Assembly (NCBI GenBank): GCA_020832375.1
Contig: JAFIEW010000026.1
Coordinates: 1 to 40,416, forward strand
Direction: 5' to 3'
Origin: Cyclobacteriaceae bacterium
Lineage (GTDB): Bacteria > Bacteroidota > Bacteroidia > Cytophagales > Cyclobacteriaceae
Length of the DNA stretch: 40,416 nucleotides
Of this stretch, positions 1-8,379 are shown one piece after another. The position numbers and the translations under genes are program-made. Every line of letters starts with the position of its first letter. Within the stretch, counting starts at the first letter, position 1. The notes below the pieces were generated by a model. It worked only from the letters and a program-made list of their open reading frames with translations. It was not told where the DNA came from and searched no databases.

Positions 1-526
1 TGTGACACTTCATCATTTAAGAAATCAAGCATTACACACAAAACTGGACACTACCACAGGACCTATCTTTTTTTAAAACAAAATACTTAAACACTCATGT
101 TTTTGAGTGAAAATATTTGTCAAAAAAAGGGAGGCCAATGAGCCTGAGTCTTTTAAAGTAAATTCAATCTATCGCAATATAAAATGATGGATCAAAGTTT
201 GCGTGGTTTTTTTAAAGAAGAGCATTGAACTTTATAAAGCAATAATAAATTTATGAACTGTATTTACCAGTATTTCGCCGATTGAGATAATTTATCTGCA
301 GGCCCAGTTAGCATCGTAGGGCCTTGACATAAAGAGCTATGATATTTGTTTTAATAGTACTGCGCTTTGAATTTAAATGTATAAATGCTTGTTTTTTCAA
401 TATCATTTCGGATAACTTCTGTATCAAAACATTGAGGTTTTGAAGTTTATCTTCTTCCTTGTTGACTTAACATCAACATTAAAAAAACATTAGCTATCCT
501 TCAATTAATCATAAACCTTAAATACA
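1..526. other. Non-coding stretch upstream of the CDGSH gene
   Basis: I find no convincing gene here. It holds a 6-bp hairpin with arms at 92-97 and 104-109 (CACTCA/TGAGTG) and a GC-rich 6-bp hairpin with arms at 300-305 and 319-324 (AGGCCC/GGGCCT). Neither has a clear T-run on the plus strand. A short dyad GTTGA-N7-TCAAC (461-477) lies about 50 bases before the first gene and might be an operator. The gene to the left is outside the window. Confidence 0.5.
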
Positions 527-772
527 ATGGAAAAACCAAAAATAGCTCAACTTAAACCCATTTTAGAAACTGTAGCTCCAGGTACATACTATTGGTGTGC
601 TTGTGGACTAAGTAAAAATCAACCTTATTGCGATGGTTCTCACAAAGGAACTAATTTTGTTCCTACTCAAGTAGAAATAGAAAAAGAACGAAAGGTGCTT
701 TGGTGTGCTTGTAAGTACTCTGAAAAAAACCCTTTTTGCGACGGAGCCCATTCAAGGCTTCCTCGAGAGTAG
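527..772 (+). CDS. Dual CDGSH-type iron-sulfur protein
   Basis: Small (81 aa) soluble protein with two CDGSH iron-sulfur motifs. The first reads CACGLSKNQPYCDGSH, the second CACKYSEKNPFCDGAH. In this family each C-x-C ... C-D-G-[SA]-H set binds a [2Fe-2S] cluster through three Cys and one His, as in mitoNEET and related bacterial proteins; the usual role is electron transfer or cluster donation. Both cluster sets are complete, so two clusters per chain are expected. There is no signal peptide or membrane segment, so it should act in the cytoplasm. It stands alone: the next gene converges on it and a strong hairpin follows its stop. The specific partner cannot be read from the sequence. Confidence 0.93.
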   Translation: MEKPKIAQLKPILETVAPGTYYWCACGLSKNQPYCDGSHKGTNFVPTQVEIEKERKVLWCACKYSEKNPFCDGAHSRLPRE

Positions 773-789
773 TAGGGTGAAATAAATAT

Positions 790-829
790 AAAAAGGTGTG
801 GAGCTTTTTGAAAGGCTTCTCACCTTTTT
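790..829. terminator. Bidirectional terminator between the CDGSH gene and alr
   Basis: A 9-bp outer stem AAAAAGGTG/CACCTTTTT encloses a second stem GGAGC/GCTTC. The T-run on either strand makes it fit both converging genes, whose stops lie within 20 bases on either side. Confidence 0.85.
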
Positions 830-846
830 ATGTTCTACATGGTGTT

Positions 847-2004
847 TTAGCTTACCATTATTCTTGGTATTGCTGCCGGTAATCTGCTAATCAGTTCATT
901 GTTGAGCTGATTGGAGAAATTAGAAAAAGAACTTACCGAAATAGTATTATTTTTTTGTTTTCCTATCAAAACCACCTCATCATTAATTTGAGCTTCAGGT
1001 ATGTGGGTTATGTCTACCATAAATAAGTTCATATTAATTAGGCCAACGATAGGGGCCTTCTTGCCCTGAATTAAAACAAAGCCCTTGTTAGATAGAGAGC
1101 GGGCATACCCGTTGGAGTATCCTAAGGGAAGGACTGCGACCCTCATATCTTGATAGGCTTGATAGGCTGTACCATAACCGATGAATTCATCTTTTCGCAC
1201 CTCTTTTATATCCATGATGTCAGTTTTCCAGGTAATGACTCTTTTAAGAGGCTGTTCTCTTCTTTTTTCACGTTCCATAATGTACATATTGTAGATGTCA
1301 GGACTGGGCCAAAATCCATATTGAGCGATTCCAACCCTCACCATGTCCATGGCAGTATCTGGGAATGCAATTGCGGCAGCGGAGCAGGCGATATGCTTAA
1401 GCTTGGGCTTGACACCCTTCTTTTCACATAGTTTAATGAAATCTTTAAAAACAAGATATTGTCGATTGGTTCTGAAGTGATTACTTAGGGACTCAATACC
1501 CGCAAAGTGAGTACAAAGGCCGTAAAAAGAAAGATAATCTGGCTGTTGTTTCATTAAATCTAAGGACTTAATAAACTCATTTTCACTGAGTCCTGTTCGA
1601 TTGCAGCCCGTTTCTACTTCTAAATGGATTTTGGCTTTGCGATTTAACTTTTGGGCTACTTTTAGTGCGTTTGCAACCATGTCATAATGAAAAGCATAAA
1701 ACTCTATGCCATTACCGATAGCCCACTCAAGATCTTGGGTGTACAATATTCCCATAATCAAAATCTTGGATTCAGAAGAGGCTACTTTATGTACAGCCTC
1801 TGCCTCAAATGAAGACGCAACGGCAAAATAATTGACCCCAGCTTTCTCTAACATCGGGATATAGGCTTCTGTACCATGTCCGTATGCATTTGCCTTTACT
1901 ACACAGCAAAGCTCAGGGTGATCCCCTATACGCTTCCGTATAAAGCGTATATTGTTTTTTAGTGCCGGAAGGCTTAGTTCGATTCGTGAAGAGTGTCTTA
2001 CCAT
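847..2004 (-). CDS. alr: Alanine racemase
   Basis: Pyridoxal-phosphate enzyme interconverting L- and D-alanine for peptidoglycan synthesis. The N-terminal barrel carries the PLP-lysine motif VVKANAYGHG, followed by typical blocks (LEVETGCNRTG, THFAG, MVRVGIAQYG) and the C-terminal domain with GYGTAY and LPLGYSNGYAR, which supplies the second catalytic tyrosine. The open frame extends to 2055, adding 17 residues; I prefer the Met at 2004 because it gives the family's usual N-terminus (a few residues before SSRIELS) and is preceded by the A/T-rich leader common in this phylum. Met at 2034 is the other option. A hairpin separates it from the minus-strand gene upstream, so it may be transcribed alone. 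It is probably the cell-wall enzyme, but whether another copy exists elsewhere cannot be seen. Confidence 0.96.
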   Translation of the reverse strand: MVRHSSRIELSLPALKNNIRFIRKRIGDHPELCCVVKANAYGHGTEAYIPMLEKAGVNYFAVASSFEAEAVHKVASSESKILIMGILYTQDLEWAIGNGIEFYAFHYDMVANALKVAQKLNRKAKIHLEVETGCNRTGLSENEFIKSLDLMKQQPDYLSFYGLCTHFAGIESLSNHFRTNRQYLVFKDFIKLCEKKGVKPKLKHIACSAAAIAFPDTAMDMVRVGIAQYGFWPSPDIYNMYIMEREKRREQPLKRVITWKTDIMDIKEVRKDEFIGYGTAYQAYQDMRVAVLPLGYSNGYARSLSNKGFVLIQGKKAPIVGLINMNLFMVDITHIPEAQINDEVVLIGKQKNNTISVSSFSNFSNQLNNELISRLPAAIPRIMVS

Positions 2005-2113
2005 TTTTAATAAATTTAATTCGGACCTAATCATCTTATGATTTGCTACTGCCACAGTCGGCCGATTAAAATATACTTGAAGCAGTATGCATTATGATTG
2101 TTGGCTACATTAT

Positions 2114-2136
2114 AGGGTTTGTAATGCATAAACCCT
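2114..2136. repeat. 7-bp inverted repeat between the 662-aa gene and alr
   Basis: AGGGTTT (2114-2120) and AAACCCT (2130-2136) form a perfect stem with a 9-nt loop. It lies about 50 bases beyond the stop of the minus-strand gene and 110 bases before the alr start. No T-run follows, so it may be a weak terminator or a regulator site. Confidence 0.4.
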
Positions 2137-2185
2137 CACTTTAACGCTCATGTTTGAAACTTAGGCTCATTTCAATAGCTTTGTT

Positions 2186-4174
2186 CTACAACCAGTGATA
2201 TTCTTTACCCCAGCTTTCTCGCGCCATTTGCTCTACCCTTTTTACCAAGTCAGTAGGTATGGCTTCTTTATTAATTTCTCTGTTGGTGTTGAAATGAAAG
2301 GCATAAATTCTTGCGGCAAACTCATGAAAAAGTATTGAACTTTCTCCTTTTTTCTCTCCATTTCCATCAACTGATGGAGTGATACCCTGTCCCCAATTTT
2401 GTCTTCCCTCATTGTTAGGGTTGAAAAAATAAACCCTTACATTTCCGGAGGGATCTTTCTTGACTCGTTGTATAGAAACAGCATGAAAACCAAGAAAATG
2501 ACCGGATGAGGTTGTAATATATATACCAACAGGATTAGGATAAACCAAATTGAGCCCACCATTATAGTCTGGGTGATGAGTAGCATAAAATGTTTTAATA
2601 AAGTCTGGGTAGTCAACAATCGCCTGAGACAATTCATTAAAAGCATTTGCAAAGCCTGTAGATATCCATTGACCATATAGGGTTGGGTTGACCCATTTAT
2701 GGGCGTCTTCACCTCTCCCAAAGCCTAGCCTCATCATTTCGTTGTAGATTCTGTCCATATGTGGTACCAAAACAAGCGATACCGAATCCAACTGCAAGTC
2801 AAGCTCACTTACTAGCCCTTGTCCCAGTAATTGAGAGTTGATTAAATGGCTTTCAAAGCGCATTTCAAGCTTATCTTGAGAAGCCGCACCCAATATATAA
2901 TTCAGCAGTTTGCCAGGTGCATGCTGACTCCAAAGACTAATGCCTCTCGCAGTCTGACAAGTAGGGTTTAAACCCTGCCCCACTCCCAGAGGCAGGCCAA
3001 GCACGGAAATCACATCAGCCAATAGCATGCTTTTCGCAGATAGCTGATGACCACTAATGTAAAAAGGTGAAAACTTGAATCCGTCAAGAATTCTTTTTTC
3101 TACTGTGGGATGAATTCGTGAGCTCAACAATTGCTCAATGCCGCTAAGCACCGGCTGTCGGTTAAACAGTCCCCGGTTGAGCATTTGTTGTAGTCCGTAA
3201 ACAGCCTGACGCGTCTCAGGGTATATCGTCTCATGAATAATTTTAAGAACTAGCTTTTTACGTTTCCCGAAACTTTCTGTACCCGTAGGTGATAAATCTA
3301 AGGCCAAATCAAGAAGTTGAGGCTTACTATCAGCGATATGTCGAATTAAAAGACTATAGTGTTTTGCTACTAATCCTGTCTTCTTAATGTGTTTGTAAAG
3401 TAACTCTGCCTCTTTGAGTAATTCATCCTCACTCAATGAATTGAGGTACTCAACATACTCTAAGTCGGAGTACTCTTGAAAGCGCTTTTCTTCTGGACCA
3501 TAAAAGGCAATGGTGTATTGACGAATTTTATTATCTACTTCATTCTCACTATCTAAGGTGATATGATTGTTTATTTGCTTAATTACCGCAGCAAGTCGAT
3601 GAATAACAATCGGTCTTTGAGCACTGATACTTTGTATTTCTTCTAATAAAGGGAGCTTAAGCTCTTGAGAAGGTATAAATTGCTGTAAAAATAAGAACAA
3701 GTTGTGTCCTCGAATAATACGTTCGGGATGCTCCCGAAAAAATTCATCTTTAGCCAAAAAGAGCAGATCCAAATTAAGAATCATGCATGACTTTAAAAAG
3801 TCTTTCGCCTCTTCTGCATCCATATATGGGTGCTGTGTATCTCCTTTGACGATACTTGCTATTCTAAGTTCGCTTAGAATTTCTATGGCAACGGAAAGAT
3901 CATCATTACTTTTTAGTGTGCCCGCTACCAACGAAGGAGCTAAGCTTTGGGGTTTTTCCCATGGAGTACCCTCAAAAATACCCGCATCACTCAGCATCTT
4001 CACTTGGCTAAATAGTAAGTCGAAATTTTCAGCTTCCTCAGCTAGCAATACCACTGTATTAAGAATTTTAGAACGGTAGTTGCTTTTCGCAAAATCTCTT
4101 GCATTAGCAAATTCATGAACATTCTTCTTGAATTGTTCAGCTAACGAAGATAAAGCACTTGGTATTTGAGACAT
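2186..4174 (-). CDS. Unrecognised 662-aa protein with papain-like catalytic motifs
   Basis: I do not recognise this family. The first ~380 residues are mostly helical, with no signal peptide and no membrane segment. The C-terminal part shows three motifs in the order of a papain-like peptidase: GQGLNPTC with Cys406 six residues after a Gln (the spacing of papain's oxyanion Gln and catalytic Cys), HFLGFHAVSIQ with His564, and VYFFNPNNEG with Asn585. This suggests a Cys-His-Asn triad and a protease, transglutaminase or acyltransferase of the papain fold; that is inference from motifs only. The gene is preceded by a 443-bp gap and followed by alr after 181 bp, so no operon is evident. A dyad (4225-4241) lies 50 bp upstream of the start and could be its operator. 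Confidence 0.6.
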   Translation of the reverse strand: MSQIPSALSSLAEQFKKNVHEFANARDFAKSNYRSKILNTVVLLAEEAENFDLLFSQVKMLSDAGIFEGTPWEKPQSLAPSLVAGTLKSNDDLSVAIEILSELRIASIVKGDTQHPYMDAEEAKDFLKSCMILNLDLLFLAKDEFFREHPERIIRGHNLFLFLQQFIPSQELKLPLLEEIQSISAQRPIVIHRLAAVIKQINNHITLDSENEVDNKIRQYTIAFYGPEEKRFQEYSDLEYVEYLNSLSEDELLKEAELLYKHIKKTGLVAKHYSLLIRHIADSKPQLLDLALDLSPTGTESFGKRKKLVLKIIHETIYPETRQAVYGLQQMLNRGLFNRQPVLSGIEQLLSSRIHPTVEKRILDGFKFSPFYISGHQLSAKSMLLADVISVLGLPLGVGQGLNPTCQTARGISLWSQHAPGKLLNYILGAASQDKLEMRFESHLINSQLLGQGLVSELDLQLDSVSLVLVPHMDRIYNEMMRLGFGRGEDAHKWVNPTLYGQWISTGFANAFNELSQAIVDYPDFIKTFYATHHPDYNGGLNLVYPNPVGIYITTSSGHFLGFHAVSIQRVKKDPSGNVRVYFFNPNNEGRQNWGQGITPSVDGNGEKKGESSILFHEFAARIYAFHFNTNREINKEAIPTDLVKRVEQMARESWGKEYHWL

Positions 4175-4224
4175 AAAAATTATTCGTTCAAAAGTATATG
4201 ATTAATTATTGGATAGCTCCCAAG

Positions 4225-4241
4225 TTACATTAAAAATGTAA
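4225..4241. promoter_or_regulatory. Operator-like dyad upstream of the 662-aa gene
   Basis: TTACATT-N3-AATGTAA is a perfect 7-bp inverted repeat with a 3-nt centre, about 50 bp upstream of the start at 4174 on the minus strand. Size and position suit a dimeric repressor or activator site. No regulator gene adjoins it. Confidence 0.35.
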
Positions 4242-4398
4242 GCTTTAGATGCCAATCAAGGGATGATCTAATTCTCTCAGTAATCCTTTAGCATGATAAA
4301 GATTACTTTTTTAATAACATTTGATTGACCTTGGTAACAATGTCAGCTCAAAACTGATATGCTTAACCTTAAGGACACGAGCAAGGCCTAGGGAAAGA

Positions 4399-4427
4399 TC
4401 GCCTATCCGAAAAAATCGAATAAGCGA
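4399..4427. repeat. Hairpin resembling the joined ends of the 190-bp element
   Basis: TCGCCTATCCGA and TCGAATAAGCGA flank a 5-nt A loop and pair over 10 of 12 positions. The arms contain GCCTATCCG and CGAATAAGC, each one base different from the element ends GCTTATCCG and CGGATAAGC seen at 7330-7520 and 25000-25183. It may be a solo end palindrome, or an unrelated RNA hairpin. Confidence 0.4.
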
Positions 4428-4557
4428 CCTAAATTTGATACTGACAATTTTGGTCTTTTGGTCGAAGAATCAAAGGCTATACGATATTGCACACCTACTA
4501 AGACCACAACTGTTTACATTCAATATGCTATCTCATAATAAAAACAAGTCTAGCAAG

Positions 4558-4595
4558 GAATCATTCCATTTAAGATGGAGAAACCGAAATGATTC
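4558..4595 (-). terminator. Probable terminator after the ATP-grasp gene
   Basis: GAATCATT (4558-4565) pairs with AATGATTC (4588-4595), with an inner CCAT/ATGG stem. Read on the minus strand it lies just beyond the ATP-grasp stop. The nearest T-run (GTTTTTATT) is about a dozen bases further on, so termination is likely but not textbook. Confidence 0.45.
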
Positions 4596-4618
4596 ATCGT
4601 GGTGTTTAAGGGTTTACA

Positions 4619-5845
4619 CTATACGTAAAAGGCTACATCCTCGTAATGCATGAGTAAGTCGCGCATTCTTTCAGAGTCTTCACCCTTAAAGAAAATGGTA
4701 CCGTAGTGATTACCAAAACCCTCGCGCTCTTCTGGCACTTTAGTGTCTTGGAAAGGAGGGTGTAAGGTGTGCTCAACAAAATAACTATCTTCTGTCAGTT
4801 CAGAAGGCACATTCAACTTGGTAATATGTCCTGGCTTGGGATACACCATCAAACTACCTGCAAAAACCTTCTCTTTCATGTTTTTTGCTGGTGCAAACAG
4901 CTCATCTAGCTCCTCCTGCGTAGTTTTAGGGTCGCTACAAAGTACTAGAGCTTGGAAGGCGTTAAAACCCGAACTCATTTCAATCAATTCAAAGATATGG
5001 CCACCTGGCACTCTCATTGCTGTCTCTCCAAAGCTGATTGTGCCATCCTCAGTTAAAAACCACTCAGGGTGAAGCATACCATATTCTATACCAAAGGTGT
5101 TCACCAGCTTTTGGTTAGCCTCCCATATTAAGTCTCGCTTTGATTCAAGCCTATCAGAACAAGGTATAAAATTAGAAAAACCAAGCTTTACGTATTCGGT
5201 GATATTTAAGTACTGTATTTTTCCTCCATGCACAAAAACTTCGCATGAAAATTCCTGGCCAGGCAAGTGACTTTCTACAAGGCATGGAAAGTCTTTTTCA
5301 ATTACTTTGGCATCAATATCGGCTTTGCTTCTCAATAGTTTGTGCCCTACAGTACCCATTGCACTCAATGGCTTCAGATGCACCCAAGAGTCATCTTCAC
5401 CCTCAAGCTGAAGATTAGCCTCATTGAGTCGATTCATGAATTTCACGACTGACTCTTTGTTGTCTACTTCTTCAAACATCCCTACTCGAAGACCTCCAAT
5501 CAAAGCTTTTCTTTTCATCATGGCCTTATTTCTACAGAGCATGGCACGATTGAGCACACGGTCGTCATTTCTGTAGAGAGAATTCAAAGCTCCTGCCCAT
5601 TCTACCGTCTCCTCAAATAAAGCCACTGCAACATGTACTCCGTGAGCATCGAGCTTTTCCTTTAAAGCCAGGGCATTTGAAGTCTCATTCCACTCATTAA
5701 AATCCCAACCTACAAAAGGAATATTATTTTCCTTAGCATAACTTTCAAAGGCAGGAAATGATACTACCACAAAGGGCTTGTTTAACTTTTCTATACTTTC
5801 TATCGCTGGTAAGCTCCAGCCTAATAACGCAATGCAATTCGACAT
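4619..5845 (-). CDS. ATP-grasp ligase-like protein
   Basis: 408-aa cytoplasmic protein with an ATP-grasp fold: a pre-ATP-grasp N-terminal domain, the RNKAMMKRKAL segment near residue 110, a P-loop-like region HLKPLSAMGTVG, VESHLPGQEFSCEVFV (hinge and adenine contacts), then HPEWFLTEDGTISFGETAMRVPGGHI, the Mg-binding and substrate part. The family couples a carboxylate to an amine or thiol through an acyl-phosphate. The Mg motif reads E-T-A-M-R where classic members have E-x-N-x-R; the RxPGGHI ending is shared with a bacterial subgroup related to L-amino-acid ligases. The substrate is unknown. It starts 24 bases after the AI-2E family permease, so the two are probably co-transcribed, suggesting that product synthesis and transport are linked. 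Confidence 0.8.
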   Translation of the reverse strand: MSNCIALLGWSLPAIESIEKLNKPFVVVSFPAFESYAKENNIPFVGWDFNEWNETSNALALKEKLDAHGVHVAVALFEETVEWAGALNSLYRNDDRVLNRAMLCRNKAMMKRKALIGGLRVGMFEEVDNKESVVKFMNRLNEANLQLEGEDDSWVHLKPLSAMGTVGHKLLRSKADIDAKVIEKDFPCLVESHLPGQEFSCEVFVHGGKIQYLNITEYVKLGFSNFIPCSDRLESKRDLIWEANQKLVNTFGIEYGMLHPEWFLTEDGTISFGETAMRVPGGHIFELIEMSSGFNAFQALVLCSDPKTTQEELDELFAPAKNMKEKVFAGSLMVYPKPGHITKLNVPSELTEDSYFVEHTLHPPFQDTKVPEEREGFGNHYGTIFFKGEDSERMRDLLMHYEDVAFYV

Positions 5846-5869
5846 ATATTTAGATATTTGGTTACAAAT

Positions 5870-7012
5870 TTATTTAAATGCTTTTTTAAGGCTTGACCCT
5901 ATCTTTTGGAAAATGCCATCTTCATTGGTTGAATCCTCACTTTTGGGATTTCCGAGTAAAAAACCGTACGCTTCCAATCCTTCCACGCGATCAAATACTT
6001 CTTTGATGATGGCTACGGTAGGGATGATAATGATCATACCGATTACGCCCCAAATGGCATTACCCACGAATAGAGAAACAAGGGTAATCAATGGATTCAT
6101 ACTTACTCTGCCACCTACTATGAGCGGTGTAATTAGGTTACTTTCAAGCGTTTGTATAAGGACAAAGCCGATAAAGATTCCCAATGGAGCAAAAGATGAA
6201 TCCATAGTGACAAATGCAAAAAACACGGGTACAACTGAGCCTATTAGTGGCCCTACAAAAGGGATAATATTGAGCATGGCAGCAAAAGCAGCAAATAAAA
6301 TTGCGTGCTGCAAGCCAAAGGATAGTAACATGATGCTATTAAGTGCAAAAAGCACCAAGATCACCAAAAACATCCCTACAAGATAACTCTGAACGATACC
6401 TTGTATTTCACCAATTAAGTCCACCATTTTCTTATTTTCGCCTTTTTTAGCAAACGCCTTCAAGAAAAACTTTTCAAGAAAATCACGATAGTAGAGCATA
6501 AAGAAGACATAAAGCGGTACAAGAAAAAGGATGGTCAAACTACTTAAAGTACTAGAAAGCTGGGCGCCTATTGCCTCAAAATTAGACTGAAAAAAATCTA
6601 CAGTCTCTTTGCCTGGATTGTCAAAAAAATCTACGGATAAATCTTCTGTGATCGAATTGGGTAACTTCCCTTTAATCTGCTCTATCTTATCTTTAATATT
6701 TTCTTCTGCATCACTAAGGTCTTCAGAAAGGGATTTTCCTTGGCTGTAAAAGAAATAACCAATTAAGAAGGTTGCTGCAAACATGACGAGCACAGAAGAA
6801 AGTACGCTTAAAAACCTTGGAAACTTCCATTTTTCTAAGAAGTTCGCAATAGGCTTAAGCAAAAAAGAAAGATAAATAGCAATCAGTAGAGGAGATACAA
6901 TGTCTTGAGCTGAGATTAAAAAATGCACTAAAAAAGTAAGGCCGACTAATATAAAAATAGCCTTCAGGTATGGAGGGATCTGTAAAGGTTGTTGTTTTTG
7001 GCCGCTCATCAA
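5870..7012 (-). CDS. AI-2E family (TqsA/PerM-like) membrane permease
   Basis: 380-aa inner-membrane protein of the AI-2E transporter superfamily. Hydrophobic segments occur near residues 14-30, 33-52 and 62-82, then a large soluble loop (about 85-155, rich in Glu, Asp and Lys), then several more helices from about residue 160 to 335. The family signature IIPFVGPLIGSVVPV is present, and the C-terminal helices contain NPLITLVSLFVGNAIWGVIGM. Members include exporters of autoinducer-2 and sodium/proton antiporters; the sequence does not say which applies. It is the first gene of a likely two-gene operon with the ATP-grasp protein (24-bp spacing), which raises the possibility that it moves that enzyme's product. 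Confidence 0.92.
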   Translation of the reverse strand: MMSGQKQQPLQIPPYLKAIFILVGLTFLVHFLISAQDIVSPLLIAIYLSFLLKPIANFLEKWKFPRFLSVLSSVLVMFAATFLIGYFFYSQGKSLSEDLSDAEENIKDKIEQIKGKLPNSITEDLSVDFFDNPGKETVDFFQSNFEAIGAQLSSTLSSLTILFLVPLYVFFMLYYRDFLEKFFLKAFAKKGENKKMVDLIGEIQGIVQSYLVGMFLVILVLFALNSIMLLSFGLQHAILFAAFAAMLNIIPFVGPLIGSVVPVFFAFVTMDSSFAPLGIFIGFVLIQTLESNLITPLIVGGRVSMNPLITLVSLFVGNAIWGVIGMIIIIPTVAIIKEVFDRVEGLEAYGFLLGNPKSEDSTNEDGIFQKIGSSLKKAFK

Positions 7013-7591
7013 AAAAGATGGATGTTAATAAAGAAATTAGAATAATACCCTATATAGCACGCAACCATCAAATATTTGTTATGACACACCCCTTCTAACT
7101 ATCAGATTTATAGTACTAAAAAACGGTCAATAAAAGCTTTAAAAGCATATTTATGGTAAGAACAATGATTTGAATAAGAGGCGTGACCTTTACACACTTT
7201 CGATTTATAACTTCAAATGATTTGATTTTAATAATTGAATTAGTGTTGGTGATAATGAATCGGTAAAACACTCATGTAAACAGCATGGACATATAAATAT
7301 AAAAACTTTAATTTCATTCTTTGTTATTTATGCTTATCCGCTTGTTTGCGCCTTATTTTTCAAAGGAAGCAATATGTTTTAAAAGCGCTGAGGACGCTAT
7401 ATAGCAAAGCACAGGATGAAGCCCTGTGAGAAATAGAAAGCATGACTTAGCCCTGAAAGAGCGTAACAAAAAAACACGCTATGTCTATTTATGCATTTAT
7501 ATAGTTATTCGGATAAGCATTTTCTTCTTAATTAAAGCCAACGGTAAAAGACAAGCGAACAATTTATTTTTCATCTATTAATTCATTCTAC
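7013..7591. other. Long divergent intergenic region
   Basis: It separates the minus-strand AI-2E permease from the plus-strand gene at 7592. It contains copy A of the 190-bp inverted-repeat element (7330-7520). The first 300 bases are AT-rich and show nothing I can name. No open frame here looks coding. Confidence 0.6.
7330..7520 (+). mobile_element. MITE-like or structured-RNA element, copy A
   Basis: A 191-bp non-coding element with perfect 11-bp terminal inverted repeats, ATGCTTATCCG and CGGATAAGCAT. It aligns over most of its length with the reverse complement of 25000-25183; the best-kept blocks are ATATAGCAAAG (7399-7409) and AAATAGAAAGCATG (7431-7444). Internal hairpins include CACAGG/CCTGTG around 7410-7429 and AGCGT/ACGCT around 7460-7480. 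No open frame spans it and no clear target-site duplication flanks it. It ends 71 bases before the start at 7592, in the same direction as that gene, so a leader-RNA role is as possible as a non-autonomous transposon. Confidence 0.65.
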
Positions 7592-8227
7592 ATGATTATG
7601 AAAAAACCAATTTTACTTCTACTATTTTTAAGCTTCTTATCAATCCAGCAAGTTTTACCACAAACTACTTCCAATACGGAAGAAGAACCAAGCCTTACAA
7701 AAGAACGTAGGCATAGCTTTTCTTTCTTGCGCAACTCAAGTTCGTATACCAGGCAATACGACGGCGGAGGAAGAATGGAAGCTGAAGGTTTTGACTTTAG
7801 CTATCGCAATTTTTCAGAGACTGGTTCTTCTTACTTTCTACTAAACTATGGGATGTTTCAATATGAAGGTTTTGATAATGATGCACACTTTATGATTCCC
7901 GCCAATGAAGAAGTACGGAGATGGAATATGCATAATTTTGAGGCTGGTTTAGGCTTTCGACTAATAAAAAGCAAACATTTTGATCTCTTCGGCCAGTCTT
8001 CCTTAAGTTTATTGAGTTATAGAGCACAAACCTCCTCCGTATTATCAGTTCAACCTCATGGTAATCGAACGGTTATCAACCTACTCTTTGGCTTACACGG
8101 AGATATACATCTAACTGAAGATATTGACTTTACTTTTAAATACAACTTCAGCCCATACACCAATGGATTTACGGGCGATATAGGAATAACTCAATTGATT
8201 ATAGGTATCAGCTTGAATCTGAACTAA
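7592..8227 (+). CDS. Exported outer-membrane-like protein of unknown function
   Basis: 211 aa with a clear signal peptide (MKKPILLLLFLSFLS..., probable cut after VLPQ). The mature part is rich in aromatic and alternating polar/non-polar stretches (LLNYGMFQYEGF, FEAGLGFRLIKS, FTFKYNFSPYTNGF) and ends IGITQLIIGISLNLN, a C-terminal strand like those of small outer-membrane beta barrels. I infer an 8-stranded barrel in the outer membrane but do not recognise a family. Starts at 7592 (MIMKK) and 7598 (MKK) are both possible; the second gives the tidier signal peptide. It stands alone behind the long intergenic region with the 190-bp element. Confidence 0.7.
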   Translation: MIMKKPILLLLFLSFLSIQQVLPQTTSNTEEEPSLTKERRHSFSFLRNSSSYTRQYDGGGRMEAEGFDFSYRNFSETGSSYFLLNYGMFQYEGFDNDAHFMIPANEEVRRWNMHNFEAGLGFRLIKSKHFDLFGQSSLSLLSYRAQTSSVLSVQPHGNRTVINLLFGLHGDIHLTEDIDFTFKYNFSPYTNGFTGDIGITQLIIGISLNLN

Positions 8228-8379
8228 GAGATATAAACTTTTGGGAGAAGTGCTATTTTTGAATTTTCATCTATGAACTCACTTTAGAAGGATTACAAAC
8301 AGCCGCAGCTGTAAGACAAGCTTGTCATTTGCTAATTATTGTTTATTTTAGCACATATCTATTATATGGCAGCTAATCT

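Larger units (their letters stand above)
4175..4618. other. Non-coding gap between the ATP-grasp gene and the 662-aa gene
   Basis: This gap holds the dyad at 4225-4241, a strong hairpin at 4399-4427 and a terminator-like hairpin at 4558-4595. An open frame crosses it on the plus strand (4321-4653), but it is rich in Arg, antisense to the end of the ATP-grasp gene and unlike the neighbouring proteins, so I do not call it. Confidence 0.5.

Noticed and set aside
4321-4653. 110-aa Arg-rich open frame on the plus strand
   Set aside because: It overlaps the end of the ATP-grasp gene in antisense, has a composition unlike its neighbours and runs through two hairpins; no domain or start context supports it.
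5778-6386. 202-aa open frame opposite the AI-2E permease
   Set aside because: It is antisense to a clear membrane protein and its sequence is what the reverse of hydrophobic codons gives; a shadow.
89-7277. Recurrent AACACTCATGT-like words at about 90, 2144 and 7268
   Set aside because: Short, imperfect and in AT-rich intergenic sequence; only the first forms a hairpin, so chance is likely.
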